Source: an uncultured Elusimicrobia bacterium
GTDB lineage: Bacteria; Elusimicrobiota; Elusimicrobia; Elusimicrobiales; UBA9959
Direction of reading: 5' to 3'
Length of the DNA stretch: 63,424 nt
Assembly (NCBI GenBank): GCA_903867985.1
Contig: CAIPTO010000034.1
Coordinates: 1 to 63,424, forward strand
Shown here: one piece after another, positions 13,979 to 22,299 of the stretch
How positions within the stretch are numbered: the first letter of the stretch is position 1
How the letters are laid out: the number at the start of each line of letters is the position of its first letter
The notes under the pieces: generated by a model
Database searches by the model: none
What the model was told of the DNA's origin: nothing
Seen by the model: only the letters and a program-made list of their open reading frames with translations
Position numbers and translations under genes: made by a program

Positions 13979-14197
13979 ATGTCAGAAAACAGAAGCGGAG
14001 AGATAGTATCGGCTTTCGTGATAGGCGGCCTTATCGGCGCCGCCCTCGGCATTCTTTTCGCCCCGGCAAAGGGCAGGGAAACCCGCGAGAAGATCAACGA
14101 ATGGATTGACGACAATACTGAAAAAGCCAAGGAAAAACTGGAAAAACTCGAAGAAGAAATAATAAAGAGAAAAGACCAGCTTCTTAAACGCAGTTAA
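13979..14197 (+). CDS. YtxH-domain small membrane protein
   Basis: A 72-residue protein. The start at 13979 is fixed by AGGAGGCATC directly upstream; an ORF to 13931 would add non-family residues. It has a short N-terminus, one membrane helix (about 9-29, VSAFVIGGLIGAALGILFAP) ending in the typical APAKGRETRE motif of YtxH (Pfam YtxH), and a charged coiled-coil tail rich in Lys and Glu. YtxH proteins are linked to envelope stress, but their molecular role is unclear. A terminator hairpin follows. Confidence 0.85.
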   Translation: MSENRSGEIVSAFVIGGLIGAALGILFAPAKGRETREKINEWIDDNTEKAKEKLEKLEEEIIKRKDQLLKRS

Positions 14198-14229
14198 GCG
14201 GTTAGTAAGGTGAACAGATATTAAATTAA

Positions 14230-14259
14230 CCCCCCGGCCATAAAAGCCGCGGGGGTTTT
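14230..14259. terminator. Bidirectional intrinsic terminator
   Basis: CCCCC plus CGGC pairs with GCCG plus GGGGG around loop CATAAAA with one bulged C, followed by TTTT on the plus strand. It separates the convergent ytxH-like and symporter genes. Confidence 0.75.
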
Positions 14260-14265
14260 CACTTG

Positions 14266-15750
14266 TCACTTAATCTCTGACTCTTGTTTATCAAAAACAG
14301 GTCCGAGCAGCCAGCCCAGGGAGAATGTCAGCACTGTGCCGATCACTATCATCCAGCTCCAACCCACCGCGAGACGGCCGGTTTCAGAAAGGTAGAGCAT
14401 AAGACCAGCCACCCCCGCGCTAAAAAACATCGCTATAACATTTCCGACATTGGATTTGCGCGAGGTCAGGAGGCCCAGCAGGAATACGCCGAGCAGGCTG
14501 CCCGCCGTCACGCCGTTGACCTTGTAGGCCAGCCAAAGCATTCCCTGGGCGCTGCGGCAACTGTAGGCGATGAACGCCAGCGCGATCCCGAACGCAGCCA
14601 CGCTCAGGCGCGAAACCAGCAGATAATGTTTCTCCGTAGCATCCCTGTTGAGCAGCGGCCGGTAAATATCCGTAATGAAAGAAGATGAGAGCGAGCTGAG
14701 CGGAGAATCTATGCTCGCCATGATTATAGCCATCAGAATTATGCCTTTCATTCCCACAGGCAGAACCTGCACGGTAAAGTGTGAAAGGATCTTATCGGCG
14801 TTGTCCGGTCCCGGCAGCGACGGATTCTGGGCGTAGAACACGAATAGCAGCGTGCCTATGGCGAGGTACAGTACCAGCAAAGGTATGGTCGCGAAGATGG
14901 TGGCTATTATAGTCCTTTGGCTGGCCTCTCTCGTCTTAAGCGTCAGAAGACGCTGCATGAGTTCCTGATCAGTGCCGAAAGCGGCCATGGAGCCGAAAAC
15001 GCCGTTCAGTATGGCTATCCAGAGGACATTGGGGTCTTTCATGCCCCAGCCTAAATTAAATAGCGAAAGTTTCCCGGCCTTGCCCGCTATTTCCGTTATC
15101 GCTCCCATGCCTCCGTTTATATGAAAGTAGAGATATCCCAGAACTGCGAACCCGGCCAGAAAAAAAGTGAGAGCTTCAAAAGCGCCGGTCCAAACCACGG
15201 CCTTTATCCCGCCGAAACCGATGAAAACAATGCTTATGCATGTGAAGAACGCCAGCGTGCCCGCCAACGGCCAGCCCATAATAACCGACACGGCCAGCGA
15301 AGCGGCGTAAAGCCTCAGGCCAGAGGCGAAAAGCCGCGTGGCGAAAAAAAAGAACGAGCCCGCGTACTGGGTTTTGGCTCCGAAACGATGTTTGAGGAAT
15401 TCATAGATCGTAGTGCAGTTGTATTTATAGAAGGCCGGTATGAATAGGTAAGCGATGATGATCCTGGCGGAAGCCGAACCGATAAAAAATTGCAGGTACT
15501 GCCAGTTCTCTTTGAAACCGGTCGCGGGCACTCCCACAATGGTCATGGCGCTGATCTCGGTGGCGACGAAAGAAAGCGTGGCCGCCCAGACCGGGATCTT
15601 GCGGCGGGCGACGAAGTAATCCTGCGTATCAGCTTCGTCCCTGCCCTTGAAATACGAGATGACGAGAAGCACCGTCACCGCCAGGGCGACCCAGGTGTAA
15701 TCGGCAAAACCAAGGGTGCTTATGCGTTCAAGGGCCGTAGTTTCGTTCAT
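14266..15750 (-). CDS. Sodium:solute symporter (SSS family)
   Basis: A 494-residue inner-membrane transporter with about 13 hydrophobic helices. Family marks include the N-terminal region with DYFVARRKIPVWAATLSFVATEISAMT near residues 44-70 (written here only as a landmark in parts: DYFVARRKIP and ISAMT), the AFGTDQELMQR segment near 258-268 and DSPLSSLSSSFITD near 348-361. These fit the SGLT/PutP-like group, some of which carry sialic acid or other sugars. The next gene downstream in window order, transcribed just before it, encodes a GH3 hexosaminidase, so an amino-sugar or muropeptide substrate is possible; that is inference. It ends at the terminator shared with the ytxH-like gene. Confidence 0.92.
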   Translation of the reverse strand: MNETTALERISTLGFADYTWVALAVTVLLVISYFKGRDEADTQDYFVARRKIPVWAATLSFVATEISAMTIVGVPATGFKENWQYLQFFIGSASARIIIAYLFIPAFYKYNCTTIYEFLKHRFGAKTQYAGSFFFFATRLFASGLRLYAASLAVSVIMGWPLAGTLAFFTCISIVFIGFGGIKAVVWTGAFEALTFFLAGFAVLGYLYFHINGGMGAITEIAGKAGKLSLFNLGWGMKDPNVLWIAILNGVFGSMAAFGTDQELMQRLLTLKTREASQRTIIATIFATIPLLVLYLAIGTLLFVFYAQNPSLPGPDNADKILSHFTVQVLPVGMKGIILMAIIMASIDSPLSSLSSSFITDIYRPLLNRDATEKHYLLVSRLSVAAFGIALAFIAYSCRSAQGMLWLAYKVNGVTAGSLLGVFLLGLLTSRKSNVGNVIAMFFSAGVAGLMLYLSETGRLAVGWSWMIVIGTVLTFSLGWLLGPVFDKQESEIK

Positions 15751-15774
15751 TATAAAGCCGCTCGCAGACTAAAA

Positions 15775-15824
15775 TTGCCATTTGCCATCAGTCGTTTGCC
15801 ATTCGCAGAGCAAAACTCTGTTTA
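15775..15824. repeat. Heptad-repeat element, TTGCCAT words, with small hairpin
   Basis: TTGCCAT-TTGCCAT-CAGTCGT-TTGCCAT keeps 7-base spacing; CAGAG-CAAAA-CTCTG (15806-15820) forms a short perfect stem. It covers the stop of the GH3 gene (15822-15824). Confidence 0.65.
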
Positions 15825-17300
15825 CTGTTTTAGTTTCAAATCCACAGGCATAGTACCGCCGGCTGCCGCAGCTCCGGTCAGAACTGCGGCCGCGCTCCTC
15901 TGAAAATCTCCGAGACCTCCGAAGGCGCAAAGACCCGCGGCCATACGCCTGTGAAAACCGTCAAAAACGAACGGGCTGCCGAAAGCAGCCATCAGTATAT
16001 CTCCGCCGCCCGACACCACCCCTTCTAATTCAGCCGCCGCGGCCCCGCTCAGATTAATGGCCCCGCTGAAAGCCCTGGGTCTGGAGAAAGAGCCGATTAT
16101 CGTTTTCCCTTTGGCGCCGCCCTCAAAAGGTTTAACCCGGACGCCCAGCCTCAGGAGTTCTTCAACGAAAGCCCCCCCATGCCATTCTTTCTGCGGCGTG
16201 AGCGGTTCCATATAGAAAACGGTTTCCCCCGCCTTAACGGTAAAAGGTTTGTTTTGAAAAGCCCAGGCCAGGCACTTGGCTGAAACTTCGCGCACGAAAG
16301 CCCTGTGCCCGGCACAGCCGACAAGAGACAGGCCCTCCGGAGTCAAAGAGACCGCTGAAAGCTTTTGGGCCAGCCGGTCCTGGCGGGACAAGGCGCAATC
16401 CACCATCTGCCCGGTTATTACGCCCTCGCCCGCGGCCCGGATCAGAATTTCGTAAAGCTGCGTTGCGTCCTCCGGCGCCAGCAGGATGTCCGCGCCGGCC
16501 AGCAAGGCCTTCAGCCCTGCGGCGCCGCCGTCGGAAACGGCTTTCATATTGAGTGCATCGGTGATGACGCAGCCGTCGTATCGCAGGGAACCGCGCAGCA
16601 GGCCGGTAATGATATTTCTGGAAAGCGAGGCTGGTGAATCCGGGTCCAGCGCCGGGATTTTCAAATGCCCCACCATCACCGAATCGGACTGAGCAAGGAG
16701 CGCGAGATAAGGCCTAAGCTCGGATCCTTCCAGGTCGTCCAGCGTCCGCTCCAGTACCGGCAGGACCAGATGGGAGTCCACGGAGGTTTCGCCGTGGCCG
16801 GGAAAATGCTTTAAGGTTGAAATCGTATTGCAGGAGTGAAGCCCTGAAATATAAGCGGAAGCGAGCGAGGCCACGAGCGCGGGGTCAGACCCGTAGGAGC
16901 GCAAGTTGACTATGGGATTGGCGGGATTGACCGCCAGATCAGTTACCGGGGCGAAGATCCAGTCGACTCCCAGAGCTTTTGCTTCCACCGCGGTAATCTC
17001 GCCCTTGCGGCGCGCGATGTCAGGCGAGCCGGACGCGCCGACAGCCATATTGGACGGAAGCTCCGTGGCATCGGAGAGCATCTGCCCCGCGCCGTTCTCG
17101 TAATCGGAAGAAATCAGGAGCGGAGTACGCGAAGCGGCCCTGAGAATCCCTACGGTCTCAAAGACCTCATTCACGGAACCGCCATAAATGCAAAATCCGC
17201 CAACTCCAAGATTCACCAGTTTGAGCGCCTGCTCCAGCTTGGTTGAGCCGAACCGGAATTCGGGATGTATCAGCCGCGCAAGTTTTTTAACATTTATCAT
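15822..17300 (-). CDS. GH3-family beta-N-acetylhexosaminidase (NagZ-like)
   Basis: A 492-residue glycoside hydrolase family 3 protein. The NagZ-type catalytic loop KHFPGHG at residues 164-170 with the following SVDSH (Asp/His acid-base dyad) and the nucleophile Asp248 in VITDALNMKAV are all present. It cleaves non-reducing beta-N-acetylglucosaminyl residues, in NagZ as part of peptidoglycan recycling. It is longer than minimal NagZ (about 340 residues): residues about 330-492 form an extra C-terminal alpha/beta domain like that of larger Gram-positive-type NagZ (YbbD/BsNagZ). No signal peptide, so it should act in the cytoplasm. It is followed by the SSS symporter gene on the same strand across a repeat element. 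Confidence 0.93.
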   Translation of the reverse strand: MINVKKLARLIHPEFRFGSTKLEQALKLVNLGVGGFCIYGGSVNEVFETVGILRAASRTPLLISSDYENGAGQMLSDATELPSNMAVGASGSPDIARRKGEITAVEAKALGVDWIFAPVTDLAVNPANPIVNLRSYGSDPALVASLASAYISGLHSCNTISTLKHFPGHGETSVDSHLVLPVLERTLDDLEGSELRPYLALLAQSDSVMVGHLKIPALDPDSPASLSRNIITGLLRGSLRYDGCVITDALNMKAVSDGGAAGLKALLAGADILLAPEDATQLYEILIRAAGEGVITGQMVDCALSRQDRLAQKLSAVSLTPEGLSLVGCAGHRAFVREVSAKCLAWAFQNKPFTVKAGETVFYMEPLTPQKEWHGGAFVEELLRLGVRVKPFEGGAKGKTIIGSFSRPRAFSGAINLSGAAAAELEGVVSGGGDILMAAFGSPFVFDGFHRRMAAGLCAFGGLGDFQRSAAAVLTGAAAAGGTMPVDLKLKQ

Positions 17301-17361
17301 AATAAGTCTTGTGAAGCGCCTTACCGAAAACCAAAAAAACCGGGCCCGCCTCCGGAGGAAA

Positions 17362-17388
17362 TACTTAATCCTTAATTCTTAATCCTTT
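17362..17388. repeat. Short run of CTTAATN heptads at mazG stop
   Basis: CTTAATC-CTTAATT-CTTAATC-CTTTG repeats every 7 bases and encodes the end and stop codon of the MazG-like gene. No clear second arm is present, so it is a half element of the family seen elsewhere. Confidence 0.5.
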
Positions 17389-17803
17389 GTTTATGGCTTT
17401 TTTCCAGTTTTTTTATCCTCTTCCACTCAACCAGGACCTGCGCGGGGGTTTTTAGTTTATGACCGCCGAAAACATGCGGGTGGCGTCTGACTAATTTAGC
17501 GTTTATCGTCTCTATCACGTCGTCAATGGAAAATCTCCCGGCCTTCCTGGCAAGCGCGCTGTGAAAAACCACCTGAAGAAGAACGTCGCCGAGTTCTTCT
17601 TTAAGATTTTCCCAGTCTTTTTTTCTTACGGCTAAGGCCACTTCGCCCGCCTCTTCTTTTAGATATTTCAAAAGTGTGTTATGTGTCTGTTTGCGGTCCC
17701 AAGGACAGCCGTTCCCGCCCAAAAGAAGTTCCATGATCTTCACAAGATCGGCAAAACGGCGACTTTTTTTCAGCCTGGAAGTTTCGCGGAGTTTATCTGG
17801 CAT
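17372..17803 (-). CDS. mazG: MazG-like nucleotide pyrophosphohydrolase
   Basis: A 143-residue single-domain MazG protein. Start at 17803 is supported by an AGAGGA ribosome site about 7 bases upstream; a longer frame would begin at TTG. The all-alpha NTP-PPase motifs are present: GCPWDRKQTH near residues 32-41, LKEEAGEV with the metal-binding Glu pair near 47-54, and LKEELGDVLLQVVFH with the third Glu and Asp. It hydrolyses NTPs, probably house-cleaning non-canonical nucleotides, or ppGpp as reported for E. coli MazG. E. coli MazG has two tandem domains; this one has a single domain. Its C-terminal residues are encoded by a heptad repeat. Confidence 0.92.
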   Translation of the reverse strand: MPDKLRETSRLKKSRRFADLVKIMELLLGGNGCPWDRKQTHNTLLKYLKEEAGEVALAVRKKDWENLKEELGDVLLQVVFHSALARKAGRFSIDDVIETINAKLVRRHPHVFGGHKLKTPAQVLVEWKRIKKLEKSHKQRIKN

Positions 17804-17909
17804 GACTGATCCTCTCGGAGTTTGATTCGTAATGATAGACTTCAAAGAGTTTAAAGTATATAATTTTAACGTACCTCAACCAAATTTTCAGCATTCTAGC
17901 GGAGGAGTC

Positions 17910-18608
17910 ATGGCCGTCGCGGCGGAAAAGCAGACCGGGGATATGTATAATGTTCTGGACAAGGGCTTCGTCAGGCTGGTGGATTTCATGGGCGGCGACC
18001 AGCGGGCGGTAGAATCCGCCAGGGTCACCTTCGGCTCCGAATCAAAAGGCGAGGGAAAAGATAAAAAATTGGTTGAATATCTGCTGGCCCACGCCCACCA
18101 TTCCCCTTTCGAACACAGCGTTTTCCAGTTTCATGTCAAGCTCCCTATTTTCGTGGCCAGACAGTGGATGCGTCACCGCATGGCCTCTTACAACGAGGTA
18201 AGCGCCCGATACACAGAGGTCCGGGAAGAATTTTACATCCCTGCCGAATTCCGCGTTCAGGACAAGATAAACCGCCAGGGCTCGGTGAAGTCCGGGACCC
18301 TGGACAACCGGCAGTTGCTGGAAATCTATGAAAAATCCCTGGACGCCTCCTACGCGGCTTACCGCAGCCTCTTGGAGAACGGCGTGGCGCGCGAGATGGC
18401 ACGCATGGTTCTCCCAGTGGCACAATACACCCAGTTTCATTGGACCGTTAACGCGCGCAGCCTGATGAATTTTCTCTCGCTGAGAATGGACGCGCACGCG
18501 CAGATGGAAATACAGGAGTACGCCAAAGCCATAGCTGAAATATTTAAAGCCAGGATGCCATGGACCTGGGAAGCCTTTATAAAAACCAATGCTAAACAAA
18601 CATCATAA
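17910..18608 (+). CDS. thyX: Flavin-dependent thymidylate synthase ThyX
   Basis: Makes dTMP from dUMP with methylene-tetrahydrofolate and FAD/NADPH. The 232-residue protein has the ThyX signature RHRMASYNEVSAR at residues 88-100, with HAHHSPFEHS upstream (61-70) and the C-terminal WTVNARSLMNFLSLR segment that carries substrate-binding Arg/Asn. Start placed at 17910, where GGAGGAG precedes the ATG; an earlier in-frame ATG at 17832 lies in sequence overlapping the mazG leader. Its last 20 bases overlap the start of the periplasmic adaptor gene, so the two are transcribed together. Confidence 0.96.
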   Translation: MAVAAEKQTGDMYNVLDKGFVRLVDFMGGDQRAVESARVTFGSESKGEGKDKKLVEYLLAHAHHSPFEHSVFQFHVKLPIFVARQWMRHRMASYNEVSARYTEVREEFYIPAEFRVQDKINRQGSVKSGTLDNRQLLEIYEKSLDASYAAYRSLLENGVAREMARMVLPVAQYTQFHWTVNARSLMNFLSLRMDAHAQMEIQEYAKAIAEIFKARMPWTWEAFIKTNAKQTS

Positions 18609-19491
18609 AACTCTGACGATTATCGCCGCGCTCTTTATGGCGGTTCCGCTCTCCCGGGCGGCCGAAACCACCGCGCCCGTAACGGTGGGGAAAACCGAAC
18701 AGGTTATTAAAAAGGACGACTTGGAAGTGTACACTAAGGTGACGGGGCTGTCCACCGCCCAGGACACCTATGATATCTACGCGCCTTTCGACGGCCGAGT
18801 AGAAGACATCATGGTGGAACTGCTGAGTTTTGTAAGCGTAGACACCGTACTTGCCCGCGTGGTCTCCACCGAGATGGCGGCTCTTCTGGACTCCTCCGGA
18901 GAGGACTCCAAAGAACAGACAAAAAAACGCTGGCAGGGAATCTACGATTATCACCCCATAAAGCCTGAATTCCAGGGCATAGTGACTAACATTTATGTTG
19001 AGCCTAAGACAAAAATACACAGAGGCGACAGACTGTTCACTGTGGCTAAAAAGGTGGCCATCGTAGGGAAAAATACGGAAAAACTTTATTCAAAACTGGC
19101 CCCCGGCATGACCGCCGAATTGTTCTATGTAAAAGACAACGATATAAAACTTAAGGCGACGCTGGTAAACTTCATGCGCCTGAAAGAAAGCCCCTACTTC
19201 AACCGGCTCTGGCTGGAAGTAACCGCTCTCCGCAGCGGCATCAGAATAGGAGAACAGTTCGACGGATACCTTTTAGTCGGAAAAAGCGAAAACACGCTTT
19301 TGGTGCCCAGGACCGCGCTGATGGAAAAATCCGGCAGAAAGTACCTTATCATGGAAGTGGAGACGGGTCTCTCCACAGAGTCTCAGATCGAAGTTCTAAA
19401 GCCCGGCACGCGTTTCATAAGCTTTCAATATCCCAAGGCCGAAAAAGCCGCGGAGGAAAAACCAGATGGAAAAAGCAAAAAAAATAAATAA
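18589..19491 (+). CDS. HlyD/RND-adaptor-like periplasmic protein
   Basis: A 300-residue exported protein with a signal peptide (residues about 1-24, ending SRAAE). Residues 60-150 form split lipoyl/barrel-sandwich halves (YAPFDGRVEDIMVELLSFV and PEFQGIVTNIYVEPKTKI, here only as landmarks YAPFDGRV and EFQGIVTN), followed by beta-barrel and membrane-proximal parts with LVPRTALMEKSGRKYLIM, as in periplasmic adaptor subunits of efflux systems. The usual long alpha-hairpin is replaced by a short stretch (about 100-120, with SSGEDSKEQTKKRW). No RND pump or outer-membrane channel gene is adjacent. It overlaps thyX at its start and the Cld-family gene at its end (26 bases), an unusual trio. Role unknown. 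Confidence 0.82.
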   Translation: MLNKHHKTLTIIAALFMAVPLSRAAETTAPVTVGKTEQVIKKDDLEVYTKVTGLSTAQDTYDIYAPFDGRVEDIMVELLSFVSVDTVLARVVSTEMAALLDSSGEDSKEQTKKRWQGIYDYHPIKPEFQGIVTNIYVEPKTKIHRGDRLFTVAKKVAIVGKNTEKLYSKLAPGMTAELFYVKDNDIKLKATLVNFMRLKESPYFNRLWLEVTALRSGIRIGEQFDGYLLVGKSENTLLVPRTALMEKSGRKYLIMEVETGLSTESQIEVLKPGTRFISFQYPKAEKAAEEKPDGKSKKNK

Positions 19492-20164
19492 TATTTTTTC
19501 CAGCTTTCTGTTCCTGCGGCTGGATCCGAAATTCAGACGTCTCATTTCCAATGAAAAGATCGCGGCTAAACAGGAATTTGAGAACATGGTGGGCGCCTGC
19601 CAGGAAAAAGTTTTCCTCCGGACCTACATGACCACCGGCCTTCGGGCGGACGCCGACATCCTCTTCTGGCGTATTTCCGACAACCTGGAATATCTGCAGG
19701 ATATCTGCGCCAAGACTTTCTCGGTGGGTGTAGGCCGGTATTTTCACGCCACCCACTCCTATCTTGGCGTCTATCACCCTGACGAGGCTGCCGCGCTGAA
19801 AAGGGAGCTTGAGTTCGGCTTCCTGCCCAAAGACACTTTTGGCCGCCACAAATTCATGCTGCTCCACCCGGTGGTAAAATCACACCTGTGGTATGAACTC
19901 TCAGAGGAGGAGCGGCAGAAACTCCTGACCAGCCGGTCTGCGGTTATAACCAGGTACAAAGAAATACAGGAAAATTTCTTCCAGTCCTACGGGCTTGACG
20001 AGCAGGAAATGATAGTCACCCGGGAGGCCCGCCATCTTGACGAACTGGTTTTTGCCACCCGGGAGCTCAGGGAACAGCGTATCAAAAATTACACGGCTGT
20101 GGATAAACCGGTATTTCTGTGCATAGGCCGGGACCTCAGGGAGATCCTGGACGCCCTCAGTTGA
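19466..20164 (+). CDS. Chlorite-dismutase-family protein, probably not heme-binding
   Basis: A 232-residue member of the Cld/HemQ dimeric alpha-beta barrel family, from the pattern TTGLRADADILFWRISDNLEYLQ near residues 56-78 (landmarks GLRADADILFW), MLLHPVVKSHLWYELSEEER (landmarks HPVVKSHLWY) at 131-150, and SYGLDEQEMIV with the C-terminal LREQRIKNYTAVDKPVF. In HemQ the proximal heme His follows the WY...EER helix; at that place this protein has LLTSRSAV, without His. So heme binding and coproheme decarboxylation are doubtful; it resembles heme-free archaeal and Thermus Cld-like proteins. It overlaps the adaptor gene upstream. Start has GGAGG nine to ten bases upstream. Confidence 0.85.
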   Translation: MEKAKKINNIFSSFLFLRLDPKFRRLISNEKIAAKQEFENMVGACQEKVFLRTYMTTGLRADADILFWRISDNLEYLQDICAKTFSVGVGRYFHATHSYLGVYHPDEAAALKRELEFGFLPKDTFGRHKFMLLHPVVKSHLWYELSEEERQKLLTSRSAVITRYKEIQENFFQSYGLDEQEMIVTREARHLDELVFATRELREQRIKNYTAVDKPVFLCIGRDLREILDALS

Positions 20165-20273
20165 GCATAAACCGGGACCGCAAAGCTGAAACGTTGCCGG
20201 AATAGAGCAATTTTATTTTTTTGCCCTGCGTCTTACACTTTACGTGTTTCGGTTTGATATAAATGGAGAACTT

Positions 20274-21482
20274 ATGAAAACAATCGGACTTATCATGGCC
20301 GGCGGCAAAGGAGAGCGGCTGTATCCGCTCACCAAGGAAAGATCCAAGCCTGCCGTACCTTTCGGCGGCAAATACCGCATCATTGACTTCGTGCTCTCAA
20401 ACTTCATCAATTCCGGCATCTACTCTAATTACGTACTGGTGCAGTACATGTCTCAATCGTTGATAGAGTACCTGCGCTCCACCTGGAATCTGGGCGGCAT
20501 CACAAAGGAACACTTTATCACCGTGGTCCCCCCCCAGATGCGCCTGGGCGAAATGTGGTACCGCGGCACCGCCGACGCCGTCAAGCAGAATTTAAATTTG
20601 ATAAACGATTACAAGCCGGACCTTGTGGCCATCTTCGGAGCCGACCATATTTACCGTATGGACATCCGGCAGATGATCGATTTTCACATCGCCAACAAGG
20701 CTGATGTCACAATTTCCGCCATGACCGTACCCATAAAGCAGGCCTCACGCTTCGGCACGATCGTGGCGGACGCAAAGAACAGGGTGTCAGGGTTTGAGGA
20801 AAAGCCTAAGAACCCAAAGCCTATACCCGGCAACCCGAACGCGGTATACGCCTCTATGGGCAACTACATCTTCAGTTACGACGCCCTGGTGAAGATCCTG
20901 CACGAGGAATCCGGCGAGGGCGCGGCGCTTGATTTCGGCAAAACGATCCTGCCCAACATTCATAAGCGTTACCGGCTGTTCGCCTATAATTTCGACACGC
21001 AGGTGCTGCCAGGAGTAAAACCCTACGAGGAGAAGAACTACTGGCGCGACGTGGGAACGCTTGAAGCTTTCTGGGCCGCGCAGATGGACCTGCTGGGTGC
21101 CAAGCCAAAAATGGATTTAAACAACAAACTTTGGCCCATCCAGGACTCCAAACACAACACAGCCCCGACCAAGGTCATAGAATCCCATCTGCAGGACTGC
21201 CTGCTGGCCGACGGCTGCATAATTAACCAGTCCTCCCTCAAGCGCTGCATCCTCTCAAGCGATGTCATCATACATGAGAAGTGCCATCTGGAAGACTGCA
21301 TCATCATGGACGCCTGCGAAATAAAAGCCGGTTCGCGCCTCAAGAAGGTCATCATGGACCGCTTCAACACGGTGGAGGCTAAGACCATCATCGGCTTCAA
21401 CCCGGATCAGGACGCCCAGCATTATTACATAGATCCCGACGGCATCGTGGTAATACCCCGCGGCATCTCGAAGTGGCAGTAA
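20274..21482 (+). CDS. glgC: Glucose-1-phosphate adenylyltransferase
   Basis: Makes ADP-glucose from ATP and glucose-1-phosphate, the committing step of bacterial glycogen synthesis. The 402-residue protein has the nucleotide-binding AGGKGERLYPLT near residue 8-19, YRIIDFVLSNFINSG near 39-53, WYRGTADAV near 93-101, FGADHIYRMD and the C-terminal left-handed beta-helix with VIESHLQDC and CHLEDCIIMDAC repeats. Start moved to 20274, where GGAG lies six bases upstream. It stands alone; no other glycogen genes are in the window. A heptad-repeat hairpin follows the stop codon. Confidence 0.95.
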   Translation: MKTIGLIMAGGKGERLYPLTKERSKPAVPFGGKYRIIDFVLSNFINSGIYSNYVLVQYMSQSLIEYLRSTWNLGGITKEHFITVVPPQMRLGEMWYRGTADAVKQNLNLINDYKPDLVAIFGADHIYRMDIRQMIDFHIANKADVTISAMTVPIKQASRFGTIVADAKNRVSGFEEKPKNPKPIPGNPNAVYASMGNYIFSYDALVKILHEESGEGAALDFGKTILPNIHKRYRLFAYNFDTQVLPGVKPYEEKNYWRDVGTLEAFWAAQMDLLGAKPKMDLNNKLWPIQDSKHNTAPTKVIESHLQDCLLADGCIINQSSLKRCILSSDVIIHEKCHLEDCIIMDACEIKAGSRLKKVIMDRFNTVEAKTIIGFNPDQDAQHYYIDPDGIVVIPRGISKWQ

Positions 21483-21489
21483 GCCGCAG

Positions 21490-21596
21490 AAACAGCTGCC
21501 ATTGGCCATACGCCGTACGCCATATGCTTTAAAGGAGTTACCTGATTTTCTGCAAATGGCAAACAGCTAATAGCAAACGGCATTAAGTATGCCGTA
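21490..21596. repeat. Heptad-repeat hairpin, GCCATAN words
   Basis: GCCATTG-GCCATAC-GCCGTAC-GCCATAT-GC on the left with 7-base period; ATGGCAAACAGCTAATAGCAAACGGCA-type opposite words on the right (landmarks AAATGGCAAACAGC and GCAAACGGCA). The core is TTTAAAGGAGTTACC at 21529-21543. It fills the glgC-ybeY gap. Confidence 0.8.
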
Positions 21597-21607
21597 TCTC
21601 AAATGTT

Positions 21608-22048
21608 ATGATGGTTAAAGTATTCTTCAGAACGCGCCCGGCGCTTTCCGTAAAAAAGATTGAACCCCTGCTGAAGAAAGCAGCGCTCTCAGCCTTGCGC
21701 GCTAAAAAAGCGAAAGGAGAGATCAACCTGATACTGGTCGCCGACAGGGAAATAAAACGGCTGAATAAGGCGTTCCTCGCCCATACAGGCGTAACCGACG
21801 TGATAGCATTCAACCATCCCGCGCCGGCTTTCACCCCGCCCGGAGAGACCGCGCCGTTCGGAGACATATACATCTGCCTGCCTCAGGCCCGCCGTCAGGC
21901 GGCCAAAATGGGCCACAGCCTTGAGACCGAACTGCTCATCCTTGCCGTACACGGCGCACTTCACCTTTCCGGCATGGACGACGCCACCTCCGCCCTGCGC
22001 AAAAAAATGAATCAAAAAACTGTAAACCTGCTCAGAAAACTGGCATAG
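21608..22048 (+). CDS. ybeY: Endoribonuclease YbeY, third metal ligand His replaced by Asp
   Basis: Metal-dependent RNase for 16S rRNA maturation and ribosome quality control. The 146-residue protein has the C-terminal metal motif HGALHLSGMDD at about residues 117-127, followed by the usual helix ending in KKM. The family motif is HGxLHLxGxDH; here the last His is Asp, so zinc would be held by two His and an Asp if at all. The rest of the fold (INLILVADREIKRLNKAFL, TDVIAF) is normal. It may still be active. Start could be either of two adjacent ATGs. It lies between glgC and leuS, with a repeat element on each side. Confidence 0.9.
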   Translation: MMVKVFFRTRPALSVKKIEPLLKKAALSALRAKKAKGEINLILVADREIKRLNKAFLAHTGVTDVIAFNHPAPAFTPPGETAPFGDIYICLPQARRQAAKMGHSLETELLILAVHGALHLSGMDDATSALRKKMNQKTVNLLRKLA

Positions 22049-22053
22049 CGTAA

Positions 22054-22178
22054 TATTGCAGCGCGGCAGCAGGCAGTACGACAGCAAGACCGGGGCAAAG
22101 CAGTTTGCTTTTTTAAATTATTTTTCTTATGTCTGGCCGCCTGCCGCACTGTCCGGCTGCCGTACCGCGAGCTGTCAG
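22054..22178. repeat. Octad-repeat hairpin, CTGCCGYA words
   Basis: Right arm CTGCCGCA-CTGTCCGG-CTGCCGTA-CCGCGAG-CTGTC repeats with 8-base period; left arm read in reverse is CTGTCGTA-CTGCCTG-CTGCCGCG-CTG. The inner part is AT-rich and includes a weak terminator. Gap between ybeY and leuS. Confidence 0.65.
22095..22114 (+). terminator. Weak intrinsic terminator after ybeY
   Basis: GCAAA and TTTGC form a 5-bp stem with loop GCAG, followed by six T. Confidence 0.35.
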
Positions 22179-22299
22179 TGATAGGTGCAAAGCCAGGGCT
22201 AATCTGATAAAATTGTTATAGCTTTACAGGGACCCTATTTATGCGACAATCAGTCATTACCGCGCGCAAAGCCGGCAGGAATAAAACGGAGGCTTCAAC

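Noticed and set aside
22180-22299. T-box leader upstream of leuS
   Set aside because: No recognisable T-box sequence or terminator/antiterminator pair could be traced; the gap is mostly the octad hairpin.
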